In this document: positions 18,328 through 26,806 of the stretch, piece after piece
Numbering within the stretch: position 1 is the stretch's first letter
How the letters are laid out: the number at the start of each line of letters is the position of its first letter
Position numbers and translations under genes: made by a program
The notes under the pieces: model-generated
Databases searched by the model: none
Told to the model about the DNA's origin: nothing
What the model saw: the letters and a program-made list of their open reading frames with translations, nothing else
DNA from: Parvibaculum sp002684405
Lineage (GTDB): Bacteria; Pseudomonadota; Alphaproteobacteria; Parvibaculales; Parvibaculaceae
Reading direction: 5' to 3'
NCBI GenBank assembly: GCA_965140395.1
Contig: OZ223207.1
Location: 496,001 to 560,000, forward strand
DNA: 64,000 nucleotides

Positions 18328-19335
18328 GTGCGCATTTCCGACTATGAGACGATGACGACCGGCACTGCTACCAGGAGCGGTGGGCAGGAGACTGTGCGTC
18401 GCAAGCGTCATGGCGGCCGCGCGGCACAGAAGACGCTTGCCCGGATGGTGCATGTCGATGGTGTCGGTCTGCATACGGGCGAGATGATCCATCTGACGAT
18501 CCACCCGGTCGAGGCCAATCACGGTATCGAGTTTCATCGTGTTGATCTGGGCGAGCAGGGGCATATCCCCGCGCGCCACGACCATGTGGTCGATACCACG
18601 CTTTCCACCATGATCGGCAATGAGCATGGCGCGACCGTCAGCACGGTCGAGCATCTGATGTCTGCGCTGTCGGCCATGGGTGTCGACAATGCGCTGGTGA
18701 TGCTCGATGGACCGGAAGTACCGGTTCTGGACGGCAGTTCCGAACCTTTCATCCGCGCGATTGAGAGTGCCGGGCTTATCGAACAGGCCGCGCCGCGTAT
18801 GGCGATCCGCATTCTGAAGCCGGTGGTGGTCGAGGACGGGCTGAAGCGGGCGGCGTTGCTGCCGGGCGAGGGGTTCCGTCTTTCCTTCGAAATCGAATTC
18901 GAGAGCAAGGCAATCGGCCGTCAGAAGGTCGAGGCGGATCTGCGCGATCCCGATTTCATCGACGATGTGCTGAGCGCGCGGACTTTCTGCATGCGCAAGG
19001 ATATCGAGGCGATGTGGGAAGCCGGTCTTGCCCGTGGCGGCTCGCTGGAGAATGCCGTGGTGGTCGATGGCGATGAAATCCTCAATGAAGAGGGGCTTCG
19101 CTATCGGGACGAGTTCGTGCGCCACAAAATGCTCGATGCGGTGGGCGATCTGGCGCTGTCCGGTCTCCCGCTGATCGGCGCCTATGAGGGGGAGCGCGCG
19201 GGCCACGCCATGAATTCGCGTGTGCTCAAGGCGCTGATGGCTGACGAAACGGCCTATGAGATCGTCGAGTTTTCGAGCCTGCCCCGATTTGTGGCCGAGC
19301 CGCGTGAGCGGGCCGTCGCGATCCCCGCGGAATAA
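18328..19335 (+). CDS. lpxC: UDP-3-O-acyl-N-acetylglucosamine deacetylase LpxC
   Basis: Zinc deacetylase of the first committed step of lipid A synthesis, so the organism makes lipopolysaccharide. The 335-residue product starts at GTG 18328 with AAAGGA 8 bases upstream. The first ~35 residues are a non-conserved extension before QKTLARMVHVDGVGLHTGE; a later start is possible. Zinc ligands are His109 (VEHLMSAL), His266 and Asp270 (HKMLD), and the catalytic histidine is His293 (GHAMNSR). The gene follows the ftsZ terminator, so it should have its own promoter in the AT-richer gap 18197-18327; I saw no convincing -35/-10 pair. Confidence 0.96.
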   Translation: MRISDYETMTTGTATRSGGQETVRRKRHGGRAAQKTLARMVHVDGVGLHTGEMIHLTIHPVEANHGIEFHRVDLGEQGHIPARHDHVVDTTLSTMIGNEHGATVSTVEHLMSALSAMGVDNALVMLDGPEVPVLDGSSEPFIRAIESAGLIEQAAPRMAIRILKPVVVEDGLKRAALLPGEGFRLSFEIEFESKAIGRQKVEADLRDPDFIDDVLSARTFCMRKDIEAMWEAGLARGGSLENAVVVDGDEILNEEGLRYRDEFVRHKMLDAVGDLALSGLPLIGAYEGERAGHAMNSRVLKALMADETAYEIVEFSSLPRFVAEPRERAVAIPAE

Positions 19336-19665
19336 ACTTCGTCTTTCATGAATTTTCGGAAAGCCCTGCCTCCGGGACATATCCCGGGCAGACGAATTCG
19401 CTCGGCGATTTCATGTGCTTGAGGAAAATCCGCTTCCCATCCGGCATCAGGACCGATTTCCAAAAAAGGAGAGCGGTCCGGCCCGGCTTTTCTTGCGATA
19501 TGCGCTCATTGCCCGCTATGGTCTGCCGCCTGCTTCTGCGATAAAACCGGCTGACGCTATGCCGGGCCGCGCTTCCTGTGAGTCGCGGCGGTTGCGGGTG
19601 TGAATTGATCTGTCCGGAGGCCCTGGAAATGGGCCCCGGGGCCTGAGGGAGAGGAAGTAGCGCCG
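19336..19665 (+). other. non-coding gap lpxC-bamD with hairpin and candidate promoter
   Basis: No credible ORF is visible in these 330 bases. An imperfect hairpin (CTGCCTCCGGGA / TCCCGGGCAG, near 19363-19393) may end the lpxC transcript. GGACCG (19450-19455) pairs with CGGTCC (19474-19479) around an A-rich loop. TTGCGA (19493-19498), 18 bases, TATGGT (19517-19522) is a fair sigma-70-like promoter for bamD. GAGGGAGAGGAAG before 19666 is the bamD ribosome-binding region. Confidence 0.45.
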
Positions 19666-20532
19666 ATGAGTGTGGCCAAGCTGTCGACCCGTGACCGGAA
19701 AAGCTCGCGATTTTCCCGTGGCTTGCGTATGGCGCTGGTGGGGACCTTCGTTCTGACTGCGGCCGGCACCCTTGCCGGGTGCGGCAGCGACGAGGACATC
19801 GCTTATGAAGAGCGCCCCGTCGAGCAGATCTACAACACCGCCATGGACTACATGCAGGAGCAGAACTACTACCGCGCGGCCAAGGAATTCGACGAGGTCG
19901 AGAGGCAGCACCCCTATTCGGAATGGGCGCGGCGCGCCACGCTGATGAGTGCGTATGCCAACTACATGACCAACAATTACGACGACGCCATTCTCGGCAC
20001 GCAGCGCTTCATCCAGCTCCATCCGGGCAATAAGGATGTGCCCTATGCGCTCTACCTGACCGGCCTTTGCTATTACGAGCGGATCTCGGATGTCGGCCGC
20101 GACCAGAAGATGACCGAGAACGCGCTCAACACCTTCAGCGAGCTGGTTCGCCGCTATCCCAAGAGCGAGTATGCGCGCGATGCGCGGTTGAAGATCGACC
20201 TGACGCGGGACCATCTGGCAGGCAAGGAGATGGAGATCGGGCGCTGGTATCTCAACAAGCACGACTACATCGCCGCCATCAATCGCTTCCGGACCGTCAT
20301 ACTGCGATATCAGACGACCACGCATACGCCCGAAGCGCTGGAGCGCCTGACGGAAGCCTATCTGGCGCTCGGTATCCAACCGGAGGCGCAGACGGCGGCA
20401 GCGATTCTCGGTTATAACTACCCGGGCAGCGAGTGGTACGAAGATGCCTATAATTTGCTCGCCGGCAAAGGGTTGAAGCCGGAGAAACATGAAGGGTCCT
20501 GGATCAGCGAGGCCTGGGACAGCGTCTTCTGA
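19666..20532 (+). CDS. bamD: outer membrane assembly lipoprotein BamD
   Basis: TPR-type lipoprotein of the BAM complex, which inserts beta-barrel proteins into the outer membrane. The 288-residue product has a basic N-region, a hydrophobic stretch and the lipobox LAGC with Cys39; Gly follows the cysteine, so outer-membrane sorting is plausible. Repeated helical pairs (EQIYNTAMDYMQEQNYYRAA, RFIQLHPGNKDVPYALYL, LVRRYPKSEYARDA) are the TPR units of the YfiO/ComL family. recN starts 26 bases downstream, an arrangement common in alphaproteobacteria (lpxC-bamD-recN-ligA). Confidence 0.95.
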   Translation: MSVAKLSTRDRKSSRFSRGLRMALVGTFVLTAAGTLAGCGSDEDIAYEERPVEQIYNTAMDYMQEQNYYRAAKEFDEVERQHPYSEWARRATLMSAYANYMTNNYDDAILGTQRFIQLHPGNKDVPYALYLTGLCYYERISDVGRDQKMTENALNTFSELVRRYPKSEYARDARLKIDLTRDHLAGKEMEIGRWYLNKHDYIAAINRFRTVILRYQTTTHTPEALERLTEAYLALGIQPEAQTAAAILGYNYPGSEWYEDAYNLLAGKGLKPEKHEGSWISEAWDSVF

Positions 20533-20558
20533 CCGGGCATTACCGGAACAGGTCTGAC

Positions 20559-22238
20559 ATGCTGGTCACATTGTCGATCCGCGACATTGTGCTTATCGAA
20601 AAGCTGGAGCTTTCGCTGGACAGCGGCCTATGCACGCTGACGGGCGAAACCGGCGCGGGTAAATCCATTCTTCTCGACGCTTTGGGGCTCGCTATCGGCG
20701 GGCGCGCCGATGCAGGTCTGGTCCGCCATGGCGCGGAGCAGGGCAGTGTCACCGCTGTCTTTCATGTGGAGCCGTCCCATCCCGCCCGCGCGCTGTTGCG
20801 CGAGAACGCGCTGGAAGATGAGGGCGATCTCATCCTGCGGCGTGTTCAGGCGAAAGACGGGCGCACGCGCGCCTTCATCAACGATCAGCCGGCGAGTATC
20901 GGTCTGTTACGGCAGATCGGCGACCTGCTGGTCGAAATTCATGGCCAGCATGACGAGCGCGGCTTGCTGGATGCCTCCGGCCACCGGGGGCTGCTCGATG
21001 CCTTTGGCGGGCTGGAGGGCAAGGCCGCTGAGGTGCGCCGTCTCTGGACGGCGCTTGCGGAAGCGCGTGAAGCCTATAACCGGCAAGAGGCGGGCATTGC
21101 ACGGGCAAAAGCCGAGCAGGACTACCTGACCCATGTCGTTGCCGAGCTCGATGAGCTGGCCCCTGAAGAGGGAGAGGAGACGGCGCTCGCCGAAGAACGC
21201 ACGCTGATGATGAATTCGGAGAAGATCGCGGGCGATCTGTCCGATGCGGCTGATGCGCTATCGGGCGATAGCGGTCTCGAAGCGCGCCTCAATCAGGCGC
21301 TGCGCAAGCTCACCCGCGCTGCGGAAAACGCAGCCGGGCGGCTCGATGCGGCGATCGCCGCGCTTGAGCGCACATTGGTGGAAGCGGCGGAAGCACGCGA
21401 CGGGATCGATGGGGCGCTGCGGTCGCTCGAATTCGATGCCAACAGGCTGGAACATGTGGAAACGCGGCTCTTTGCGTTGCGTGCCGCGGCGCGCAAGCAC
21501 AGCGTTCCGGTGGAAGGTCTGCCTGCGCTCGCCGACAGGCTGCGCGACCAGCTTGCCGATATCGAGGGCGGAGAAGAAAAACTCGCCCGTCTCAGAGAAG
21601 CCGTGGAAAAGACCGAGGCCGATTATATGAAGGCGGCGGTCGCGCTGTCGGAGGCTAGGGCGAAGGCGGCGGGAACGCTCGACAAGGCCGTGGCGAAGGA
21701 ATTGAAACCGCTGAAACTCGACAAGGCGCGGTTCGAGACGCAATGCGAGCGCAAACCCGCAGAAGAGGGCGGGCCGGACGGGCTGGACCGGATCAGTTTT
21801 CTTGTTGCGACCAATCCCGGTGCGCCCGCCGGGCCGCTTATCAAGATAGCGTCCGGCGGCGAGCTGTCGCGTTTCGTGCTGGCGCTCAAGGTGGCGCTTG
21901 CCTCGCGCGGCAGTGCGCCGACGCTGATTTTCGACGAGGTGGATGCAGGCGTCGGTGGCGCGGTTGCCGAAGCCGTGGGCGTGCGGCTTGCCGAGCTTGC
22001 CGGGGCGGTGCAGGTGATTGTCGTTACGCATAGCCCGCAAGTGGCGGCGCGGGCGCGGCATCATTTCCGCATTTCCAAGGCGTCGGAAACGAAAAAGAAA
22101 AATGCGGCACTGGCCACGCGTGTGGAAACGCTCGACGCCGGGGAACGGCGCGAGGAGATCGCGCGCATGCTGGCAGGCGCCACGGTGACGGATGAAGCCC
22201 GCGCGGCGGCGGACCGTCTGATCGGAGGTCACGGGTGA
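20559..22238 (+). CDS. recN: DNA repair ATPase RecN
   Basis: SMC-like protein that acts in recombinational repair of double-strand breaks. The 559-residue product has Walker A GETGAGKS with Lys35, a long coiled-coil middle (about 150-370, rich in Ala, Glu and Arg), the ABC signature SGGELSRFVLALK and Walker B TLIFDEVDAGVGG. I looked for an alphaproteobacterial LexA box (GTTC-N7-GTTC) in the short upstream gap and saw none. The stop overlaps the ligA GTG (GTGA). Confidence 0.97.
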   Translation: MLVTLSIRDIVLIEKLELSLDSGLCTLTGETGAGKSILLDALGLAIGGRADAGLVRHGAEQGSVTAVFHVEPSHPARALLRENALEDEGDLILRRVQAKDGRTRAFINDQPASIGLLRQIGDLLVEIHGQHDERGLLDASGHRGLLDAFGGLEGKAAEVRRLWTALAEAREAYNRQEAGIARAKAEQDYLTHVVAELDELAPEEGEETALAEERTLMMNSEKIAGDLSDAADALSGDSGLEARLNQALRKLTRAAENAAGRLDAAIAALERTLVEAAEARDGIDGALRSLEFDANRLEHVETRLFALRAAARKHSVPVEGLPALADRLRDQLADIEGGEEKLARLREAVEKTEADYMKAAVALSEARAKAAGTLDKAVAKELKPLKLDKARFETQCERKPAEEGGPDGLDRISFLVATNPGAPAGPLIKIASGGELSRFVLALKVALASRGSAPTLIFDEVDAGVGGAVAEAVGVRLAELAGAVQVIVVTHSPQVAARARHHFRISKASETKKKNAALATRVETLDAGERREEIARMLAGATVTDEARAAADRLIGGHG

Positions 22239-24355
22239 GTGAGGCTACGGAGCATAAGCCTGTCGAAGAGCTGACGCTGGAAGAGGCGGCGGAGGAGCTG
22301 GAGCGGTTGGCCTCGGCGATTGAGCATCACGACAGGCTTTACTATCAGAAGGACGCGCCCGAAGTCAGCGACGCCGACTATGACGCACTGCGCCGGCGCA
22401 ATGACGCGATCGAGGCGAAATATCCTGAACTTGTGCGCGAGGACAGCCCGAGCCAGCGCGTCGGTGCGGCCCCGGCGGAGGAGTTCGGCAAGGTGCGCCA
22501 TGCCGTGCCGATGCTTTCGCTGGCCAACGGGTTCAGCGAAGACGATATCCGCGATTTCTGGCAGCGCATTCACCGGTTCCTCAATCTCAAGGAAGACGAC
22601 AAGCTGGTCGTGACGGCGGAGCCCAAGATCGACGGGCTGTCGGCCTCGCTGCGCTACGAAAAGGGCGAGTTCGTTCTCGGCGCGACGCGCGGCGACGGGC
22701 GCGAGGGTGAAAACGTCACCGAAAATCTGCGCACCATCAAAAGCATCCCCGGGAAGCTCAAGGGCAGCAATATTCCCGATGTGTTCGAGGTGCGCGGCGA
22801 AGTCTATATGAGCCATGCGGATTTCGAGGCGCTCAACGAACGTCAGGAGAAGGACGGCAAGCCGCGTTTCGCCAATCCACGCAACGCCGCCGCCGGATCT
22901 CTGCGCCAGCTCGACCCGAAGGTGACGGCGCGTCGCCCGCTCGGTTTTTTTGCCTATGCCTGGGGCGAGGTGAGCGAGCTGCCCGGCGAGACGCAATATG
23001 ATGTCGTCAAGGCGCTGGAGAGCTGGGGCTTCACCGCCAATGAACATTTCCATCGCTGCGACAGCGTGGAGGAAATGCTCTCGTTCTATCGCAAGATCGA
23101 GGAACAGCGTGCCTCGCTTGGATATGACATCGACGGCGTCGTCTACAAGGTGGACAGCCTCTCCCTGCGGGACCGGCTCGGTTATGTCTCGCGGTCGCCG
23201 CGCTGGGCGCTGGCGCATAAATTTCCTGCCGAGCAGGCGACTACGGTGCTTGAAAAAATTGATATTCAAGTTGGTCGCACGGGTAAGCTCACACCGGTAG
23301 CTTGGTTGAAACACGTTACTGTTGGTGGCGTCGTTGTTTCCAGAGCAACGCTTCACAATGAAGACTACATTGCTCAGCTCGATATTCGAGAAGGGGATAC
23401 GGTGGTCGTGCAGCGCGCGGGCGATGTCATCCCGCAGATCGTGCGCGTGGTGGAGGAAAAGCGTCCGAAAGGCGCAAAGGCCTTCGAGTTCCCCGATCGT
23501 TGCCCGGAATGCGGCAGTCATGCCGTGCGCGAGGTCAATCCGAAGACCGGCAAGATGGATGCGGACCGGCGCTGCACGGGCGGCCTCGTCTGTCCGGCGC
23601 AGGCGGTGGAGCGTCTGCGCCATTTCGTGTCCCGCAACGCCTTCGATATTGAGGGGCTCGGCGAAAAGCAGATTGCCGCCTTTTATCAGGACGAACTCAT
23701 TAAGCGCCCGGACGAAATCTTCACGCTTGAAGAGCGCGACAAGACAAGCCTCAAGAAGCTGAAGGATCGAGAAGGCTGGGGCGCGACGTCGGTTGCCAAT
23801 CTTTTCAAGGCGATCGACGACCGGCGCGAAGTGTCTCTCGACCGTTTTATTTTTGCGCTGGGTATCCGCCATGTCGGCGAGACGAATGCGCGGCTCCTCG
23901 CGCGCAGCTATGGCACGCTTGAGAATTTCGAGAAGCAGATGCTGGCCGCCCATGACCGCGAAAGCGGTGCCTGGGAAGACCTTCTGTCCATCGACGGGGT
24001 GGGCGAAGTGCTGGCGGAATCCGTCGTCGAGTTTTTCGATGAGAAGCACAATCGCGATGTTCTCGATGCCTTGAAGAAGGCGGGCGTCACCGCGACGGCC
24101 CTGGAAGAGCAGGAGAGCACGTCGCCCATCTCAGGCAAGACGGTGGTTTTCACCGGCTCGCTCGAACAGATGACGCGCTCGGAAGCCAAGGCCAAGGCGG
24201 AGCAGATGGGGGCGAAGGTTTCGGGCAGCGTGTCGGCCAAGACCGATCTCGTCGTCGCCGGGCCGGGTGCGGGCTCGAAACTCACCAAGGCGAAAGACCT
24301 TGGTGTGGAAACGATCACCGAAGACGAATGGATGGAGATGGCGCGGGGGAACTAA
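22235..24355 (+). CDS. ligA: NAD+-dependent DNA ligase LigA
   Basis: Seals nicks in replication and repair. The 706-residue product starts at GTG 22235, overlapping recN. Order of domains: Ia domain with YYQKDAPEVSDADYD, adenylation domain with EPKIDG (nucleophile Lys131), OB fold (VGRTGKLTPVAWL), a four-Cys zinc finger (CPECGSH ... RRCTGGLVCPAQ), helix-hairpin-helix repeats (FDIEGLGEKQI, LSIDGVGEVLAES) and a C-terminal BRCT domain (GKTVVFTGSLEQMTR). Codon use in the OB-fold stretch at about 23251-23400 is clearly less GC-rich than in the rest of the gene. Confidence 0.97.
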   Translation: MSEATEHKPVEELTLEEAAEELERLASAIEHHDRLYYQKDAPEVSDADYDALRRRNDAIEAKYPELVREDSPSQRVGAAPAEEFGKVRHAVPMLSLANGFSEDDIRDFWQRIHRFLNLKEDDKLVVTAEPKIDGLSASLRYEKGEFVLGATRGDGREGENVTENLRTIKSIPGKLKGSNIPDVFEVRGEVYMSHADFEALNERQEKDGKPRFANPRNAAAGSLRQLDPKVTARRPLGFFAYAWGEVSELPGETQYDVVKALESWGFTANEHFHRCDSVEEMLSFYRKIEEQRASLGYDIDGVVYKVDSLSLRDRLGYVSRSPRWALAHKFPAEQATTVLEKIDIQVGRTGKLTPVAWLKHVTVGGVVVSRATLHNEDYIAQLDIREGDTVVVQRAGDVIPQIVRVVEEKRPKGAKAFEFPDRCPECGSHAVREVNPKTGKMDADRRCTGGLVCPAQAVERLRHFVSRNAFDIEGLGEKQIAAFYQDELIKRPDEIFTLEERDKTSLKKLKDREGWGATSVANLFKAIDDRREVSLDRFIFALGIRHVGETNARLLARSYGTLENFEKQMLAAHDRESGAWEDLLSIDGVGEVLAESVVEFFDEKHNRDVLDALKKAGVTATALEEQESTSPISGKTVVFTGSLEQMTRSEAKAKAEQMGAKVSGSVSAKTDLVVAGPGAGSKLTKAKDLGVETITEDEWMEMARGN

Positions 24356-24356
24356 A

Positions 24357-24399
24357 GTGCTTCCCGAAAAGCGGGCGCCGGTTTTCGGACAGGAAGCAC
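24357..24399. repeat. REP-like interrupted palindrome after ligA
   Basis: GTGCTTCC (24357-24364) pairs with GGAAGCAC (24392-24399), and inside it CGAAAA (24365-24370) pairs with TTTTCG (24382-24387). The form (GAAAA...CCGGTTTTCGG) resembles dispersed palindromes often found between genes of Hyphomicrobiales. It lies 1 base after the ligA stop and may end or protect the transcript; no T-run follows. Confidence 0.55.
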
Positions 24400-24750
24400 G
24401 AAGTAAAAAACCGAAAACTTATCCTCCCCCTCTTATGCGCCCCCATATTGATGAGACCGGTTTTCACCGAGAGGCGCTGTTGGGTTGTCAGGCAGCGCGG
24501 GAGGCCGGGCGGCATCCGCAACCCGGGGCGTGACAAACCCCGGCTTCGCCGGACGCATGCGGGCTGAAAAAGTGCCTGCGTCGAAGCACGATAAAATGCC
24601 GTGCGCGGGGTGGAGCAAGCGCCGCCCCTACACATGCCACATGTAGGAACATGTGCGGTTCGAGTTCTGCCCCGCGCCTCTTCTTTTGAGGGACTGCCGG
24701 TCAAATCTCCGAGGGCACGCGCCTTGCGGAGTTCTTTGTGTTCGAACTCC
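24400..24750. other. gene-free stretch with tRNA-like relic and hairpins
   Basis: No ORF here looks like a gene. The stretch holds a tRNA-sized cloverleaf-like sequence at 24603-24677 (listed separately). It also has a perfect 7-bp hairpin directly after the pepP stop codon (GGAGTTC 24728-24734 / GAACTCC 24744-24750), which on the - strand could end the helicase-prmA-pepP transcript although it lacks a T-run. A further short hairpin is TTTGA...TCAAA around 24686-24706. The rest shows nothing I can name. Confidence 0.4.
24603..24677 (+). other. degenerate tRNA-like sequence (tRNA pseudogene candidate)
   Basis: A 75-base stretch framed by a perfect 8-bp stem, GCGCGGGG (24603-24610) with CCCCGCGC (24670-24677). 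Directly after the first arm comes TGGAGCA, as at positions 8-14 of initiator tRNA; near the 3' end is TTCGAGT, a normal T-loop. A middle hairpin CTACA...TGTAG encloses ATGCCAC, which would give U33, anticodon GCC and A37. The T stem does not pair (three mismatches), stems are interrupted, and no CCA follows. It is more likely a decayed tRNA or tRNA-derived element than a working tRNA. Confidence 0.3.
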
Positions 24751-26565
24751 TCACACCGGCCGTGTCGCCTGCTCCAGCCAGACCTTTTCTTCCTCGCCCA
24801 ATTGCGGCGATACCACGTCCCAGACGCGGGCATGGTAATCGTTGAGCCAAGCCAGTTCTTCCGCCGTCAGAAGGTCGGGATCGACGAGATCGAGGTCGAT
24901 GGGCGCGAGTGTCAGCGTCTCGAAGCCCATCATCTCGCGCTCGCCGCCTTCGATGGGGGCGGGCGGGCTCACGATCATCAGGTTTTCGATGCGTATCCCA
25001 TAGGCGTCCGCCTTGTAGTAGCCGGGCTCGTTGGAGAGGATCATGCCGGGCTTGAGCGGCGCATGGCCATGCTTGGAAATGCGCTGCGGTCCTTCATGCA
25101 CCGAGAGATAGCTGCCAACGCCATGGCCGGTGCCATGGTCGAAGTCGAGCCCGGCCTTCCAGAGCGCCATGCGGGCCAGCGCGTCGAGCTGTGCGCCCGT
25201 CGTGCCTTCGGGGAAACGCGCCGTGGCGATGCCGATATGGCCCTTCAGCACCTGCGTGAAGCGGCGGCGCTGTTCCGCATCGGGCGTACCGATGGAGACG
25301 GTGCGCGTTACATCCGTGGTGCCGTCGAGATATTGCGCGCCGGAATCGACGAGATAGAGCTCGCCCGGCTGGAGCGTCCGGCTTGTATCGGTGGTAACGC
25401 GGTAATGCACGATGGCGCCGTTCGCGCCTGCGCCGGAAATCGTGTCGAAGCTCACATCCTTGAGCTGGCCGGTTTCCGCGCGGAAGTCTTCAAGCTGCGT
25501 CGAGGCGGAAATCTCGGTGACGTCGCCTTTGGGCGCGCGGGCATCGATCCAGGCGAGGAAGCGCGATAGCGCCACGCCGTCGCGGCGATGGGCCGCGCGT
25601 GCGCCGTTCAGCTCCGCTTCGTTCTTGCAGGCCTTGGGCAGTTCGCAGGGATCGGTGCCGCGCTTCATCTCCGCGCCGGCATTGCCGAGCCGGTCGGCGA
25701 TCCAGGCCGCGCAGGTGGCTGGGTCGAGAAGGACCCGGGCTTTCCTTGCGCCGAGATCGTCGAGCGCGTCGCCCAGTTCCTCGCGCGGGCGGATCGAAAC
25801 GATATTGCCGAGATGGGTACGTGTCTCGTCGCCGATCTTGCGCTCGTCCACGAAGAGGTCGGCATGGCCGTCTTCATGCAGGATGGCGAAGGAGAGCGGC
25901 AGCGGCGTATGGGAGACGTCCTGTCCGCGGATATTGAACGCCCAGGCGATACTGTCCGGCATGGTCAGCACGACGGCGCCCACATCGTCGTTCATCAGCT
26001 CTTCCGTCAGCCGCTTCACCTTGTCGGCGGCGGGCTCGCCCGCATAGTCGAGCGGGTGGGGCACCACTTGTGCAGTCGGCGGTTCGGGCTGGTCGGCCCA
26101 CACGGCATCGAGCGGGTTGCTTTCGACCGGCACGAAGGATGCGCCGGCCTTTTCCGCCGCCGTCTTGAAGCGCGCCACCTGGTCGATGGTGTGAAGCCAT
26201 GGGTCGTAGGCGAGTTTTGCGCCTTTCGGCAGGTTCTGCTCGATCCAGCGCGTGGCCGGTTCCTCGATCAGATGTTTCGGCTCGAAGGTGCCGACATCCA
26301 CCTGGCTGCGGACCTGCAGCGTGTAGCGTCCATCGACGAAGATCGCTGCCTTGTCGATCAGCACGACGGCAAGGCCTGCCGAACCGGAAAAGCCGGTCAG
26401 CCAGCGCAGGCGTTCGGCATGGGGCGGCACATATTCGCCCTGATGCTCGTCGGCGCGGGGAATGAGAAATCCGTCGAGCCCGCGGCGCTTGAGTTCCTCG
26501 CGGAGCTTCGCGGCGCGTTCGGGGCCGAGGGCGGGATTGGCGACATCGTCATAGGTCTGGAACAT
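24751..26565 (-). CDS. pepP: aminopeptidase P family protein (Xaa-Pro aminopeptidase, M24B)
   Basis: Metallopeptidase that removes N-terminal residues preceding proline. The 604-residue, three-domain form (two creatinase-like N-terminal domains, M24 catalytic domain, short C-terminal domain) resembles the long eukaryote-like aminopeptidases P common in alphaproteobacteria. Metal-ligand regions are YLVDSGAQYLDGTTDVTR (two Asp), FDHGTGHGVGSYLSVHEGP (His) and ILSNEPGYY plus GIRIENL (Glu). It is the last gene of the - strand group helicase-prmA-pepP, separated from prmA by 241 bases of palindromic repeat. Symbol assigned by family only. Confidence 0.9.
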   Translation of the reverse strand: MFQTYDDVANPALGPERAAKLREELKRRGLDGFLIPRADEHQGEYVPPHAERLRWLTGFSGSAGLAVVLIDKAAIFVDGRYTLQVRSQVDVGTFEPKHLIEEPATRWIEQNLPKGAKLAYDPWLHTIDQVARFKTAAEKAGASFVPVESNPLDAVWADQPEPPTAQVVPHPLDYAGEPAADKVKRLTEELMNDDVGAVVLTMPDSIAWAFNIRGQDVSHTPLPLSFAILHEDGHADLFVDERKIGDETRTHLGNIVSIRPREELGDALDDLGARKARVLLDPATCAAWIADRLGNAGAEMKRGTDPCELPKACKNEAELNGARAAHRRDGVALSRFLAWIDARAPKGDVTEISASTQLEDFRAETGQLKDVSFDTISGAGANGAIVHYRVTTDTSRTLQPGELYLVDSGAQYLDGTTDVTRTVSIGTPDAEQRRRFTQVLKGHIGIATARFPEGTTGAQLDALARMALWKAGLDFDHGTGHGVGSYLSVHEGPQRISKHGHAPLKPGMILSNEPGYYKADAYGIRIENLMIVSPPAPIEGGEREMMGFETLTLAPIDLDLVDPDLLTAEELAWLNDYHARVWDVVSPQLGEEEKVWLEQATRPV

Positions 26566-26637
26566 GGGCCTAATGTATGGGCGCCACGGCGTTTGGACAA
26601 TGGGAGGGGGATGAGGAAGTAAACCCGCCGTTTAAAG

Positions 26638-26765
26638 CCCTCCCCCTTGAAGGGGGAGGGTTGGGAGGGGGTGAGGCGGCAAGCGCAGGCGCTGCGATTT
26701 TTCGATAGGCCATCCCCCCACCCGGAATGCGTTCCGCATTCCGACCTCCCCCGCAAGGGGGGAGG
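26638..26765. repeat. composite palindromic repeat between prmA and pepP
   Basis: Three perfect or near-perfect palindromes sit in 128 bases: CCCTCCCCCTTGAAGGGGGAGGG (spelled in two parts: CCCTCCCCCTT and GAAGGGGGAGGG, 26638-26660), GGAATGCG/CGCATTCC with loop TTC (26724-26742), and CCTCCCCC/GGGGGGAGG around GCAA (26745-26765). GGGAGGGGGTGAGGC after the first and CCATCCCCCCACCC before the second are also complementary, so the block could fold as a large structure. It looks like an intergenic dispersed repeat of the kind frequent in alphaproteobacteria. Confidence 0.7.
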
Positions 26766-26806
26766 TGTCGATTGCCGCTTGTCCGGGATAATGGAAATGT
26801 TGTGCG

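Noticed and set aside
20533..20558. LexA (SOS) box upstream of recN
   Set aside because: No GTTC-N7-GTTC pair is present in the gap, and none was seen before the helicase gene at 30131.
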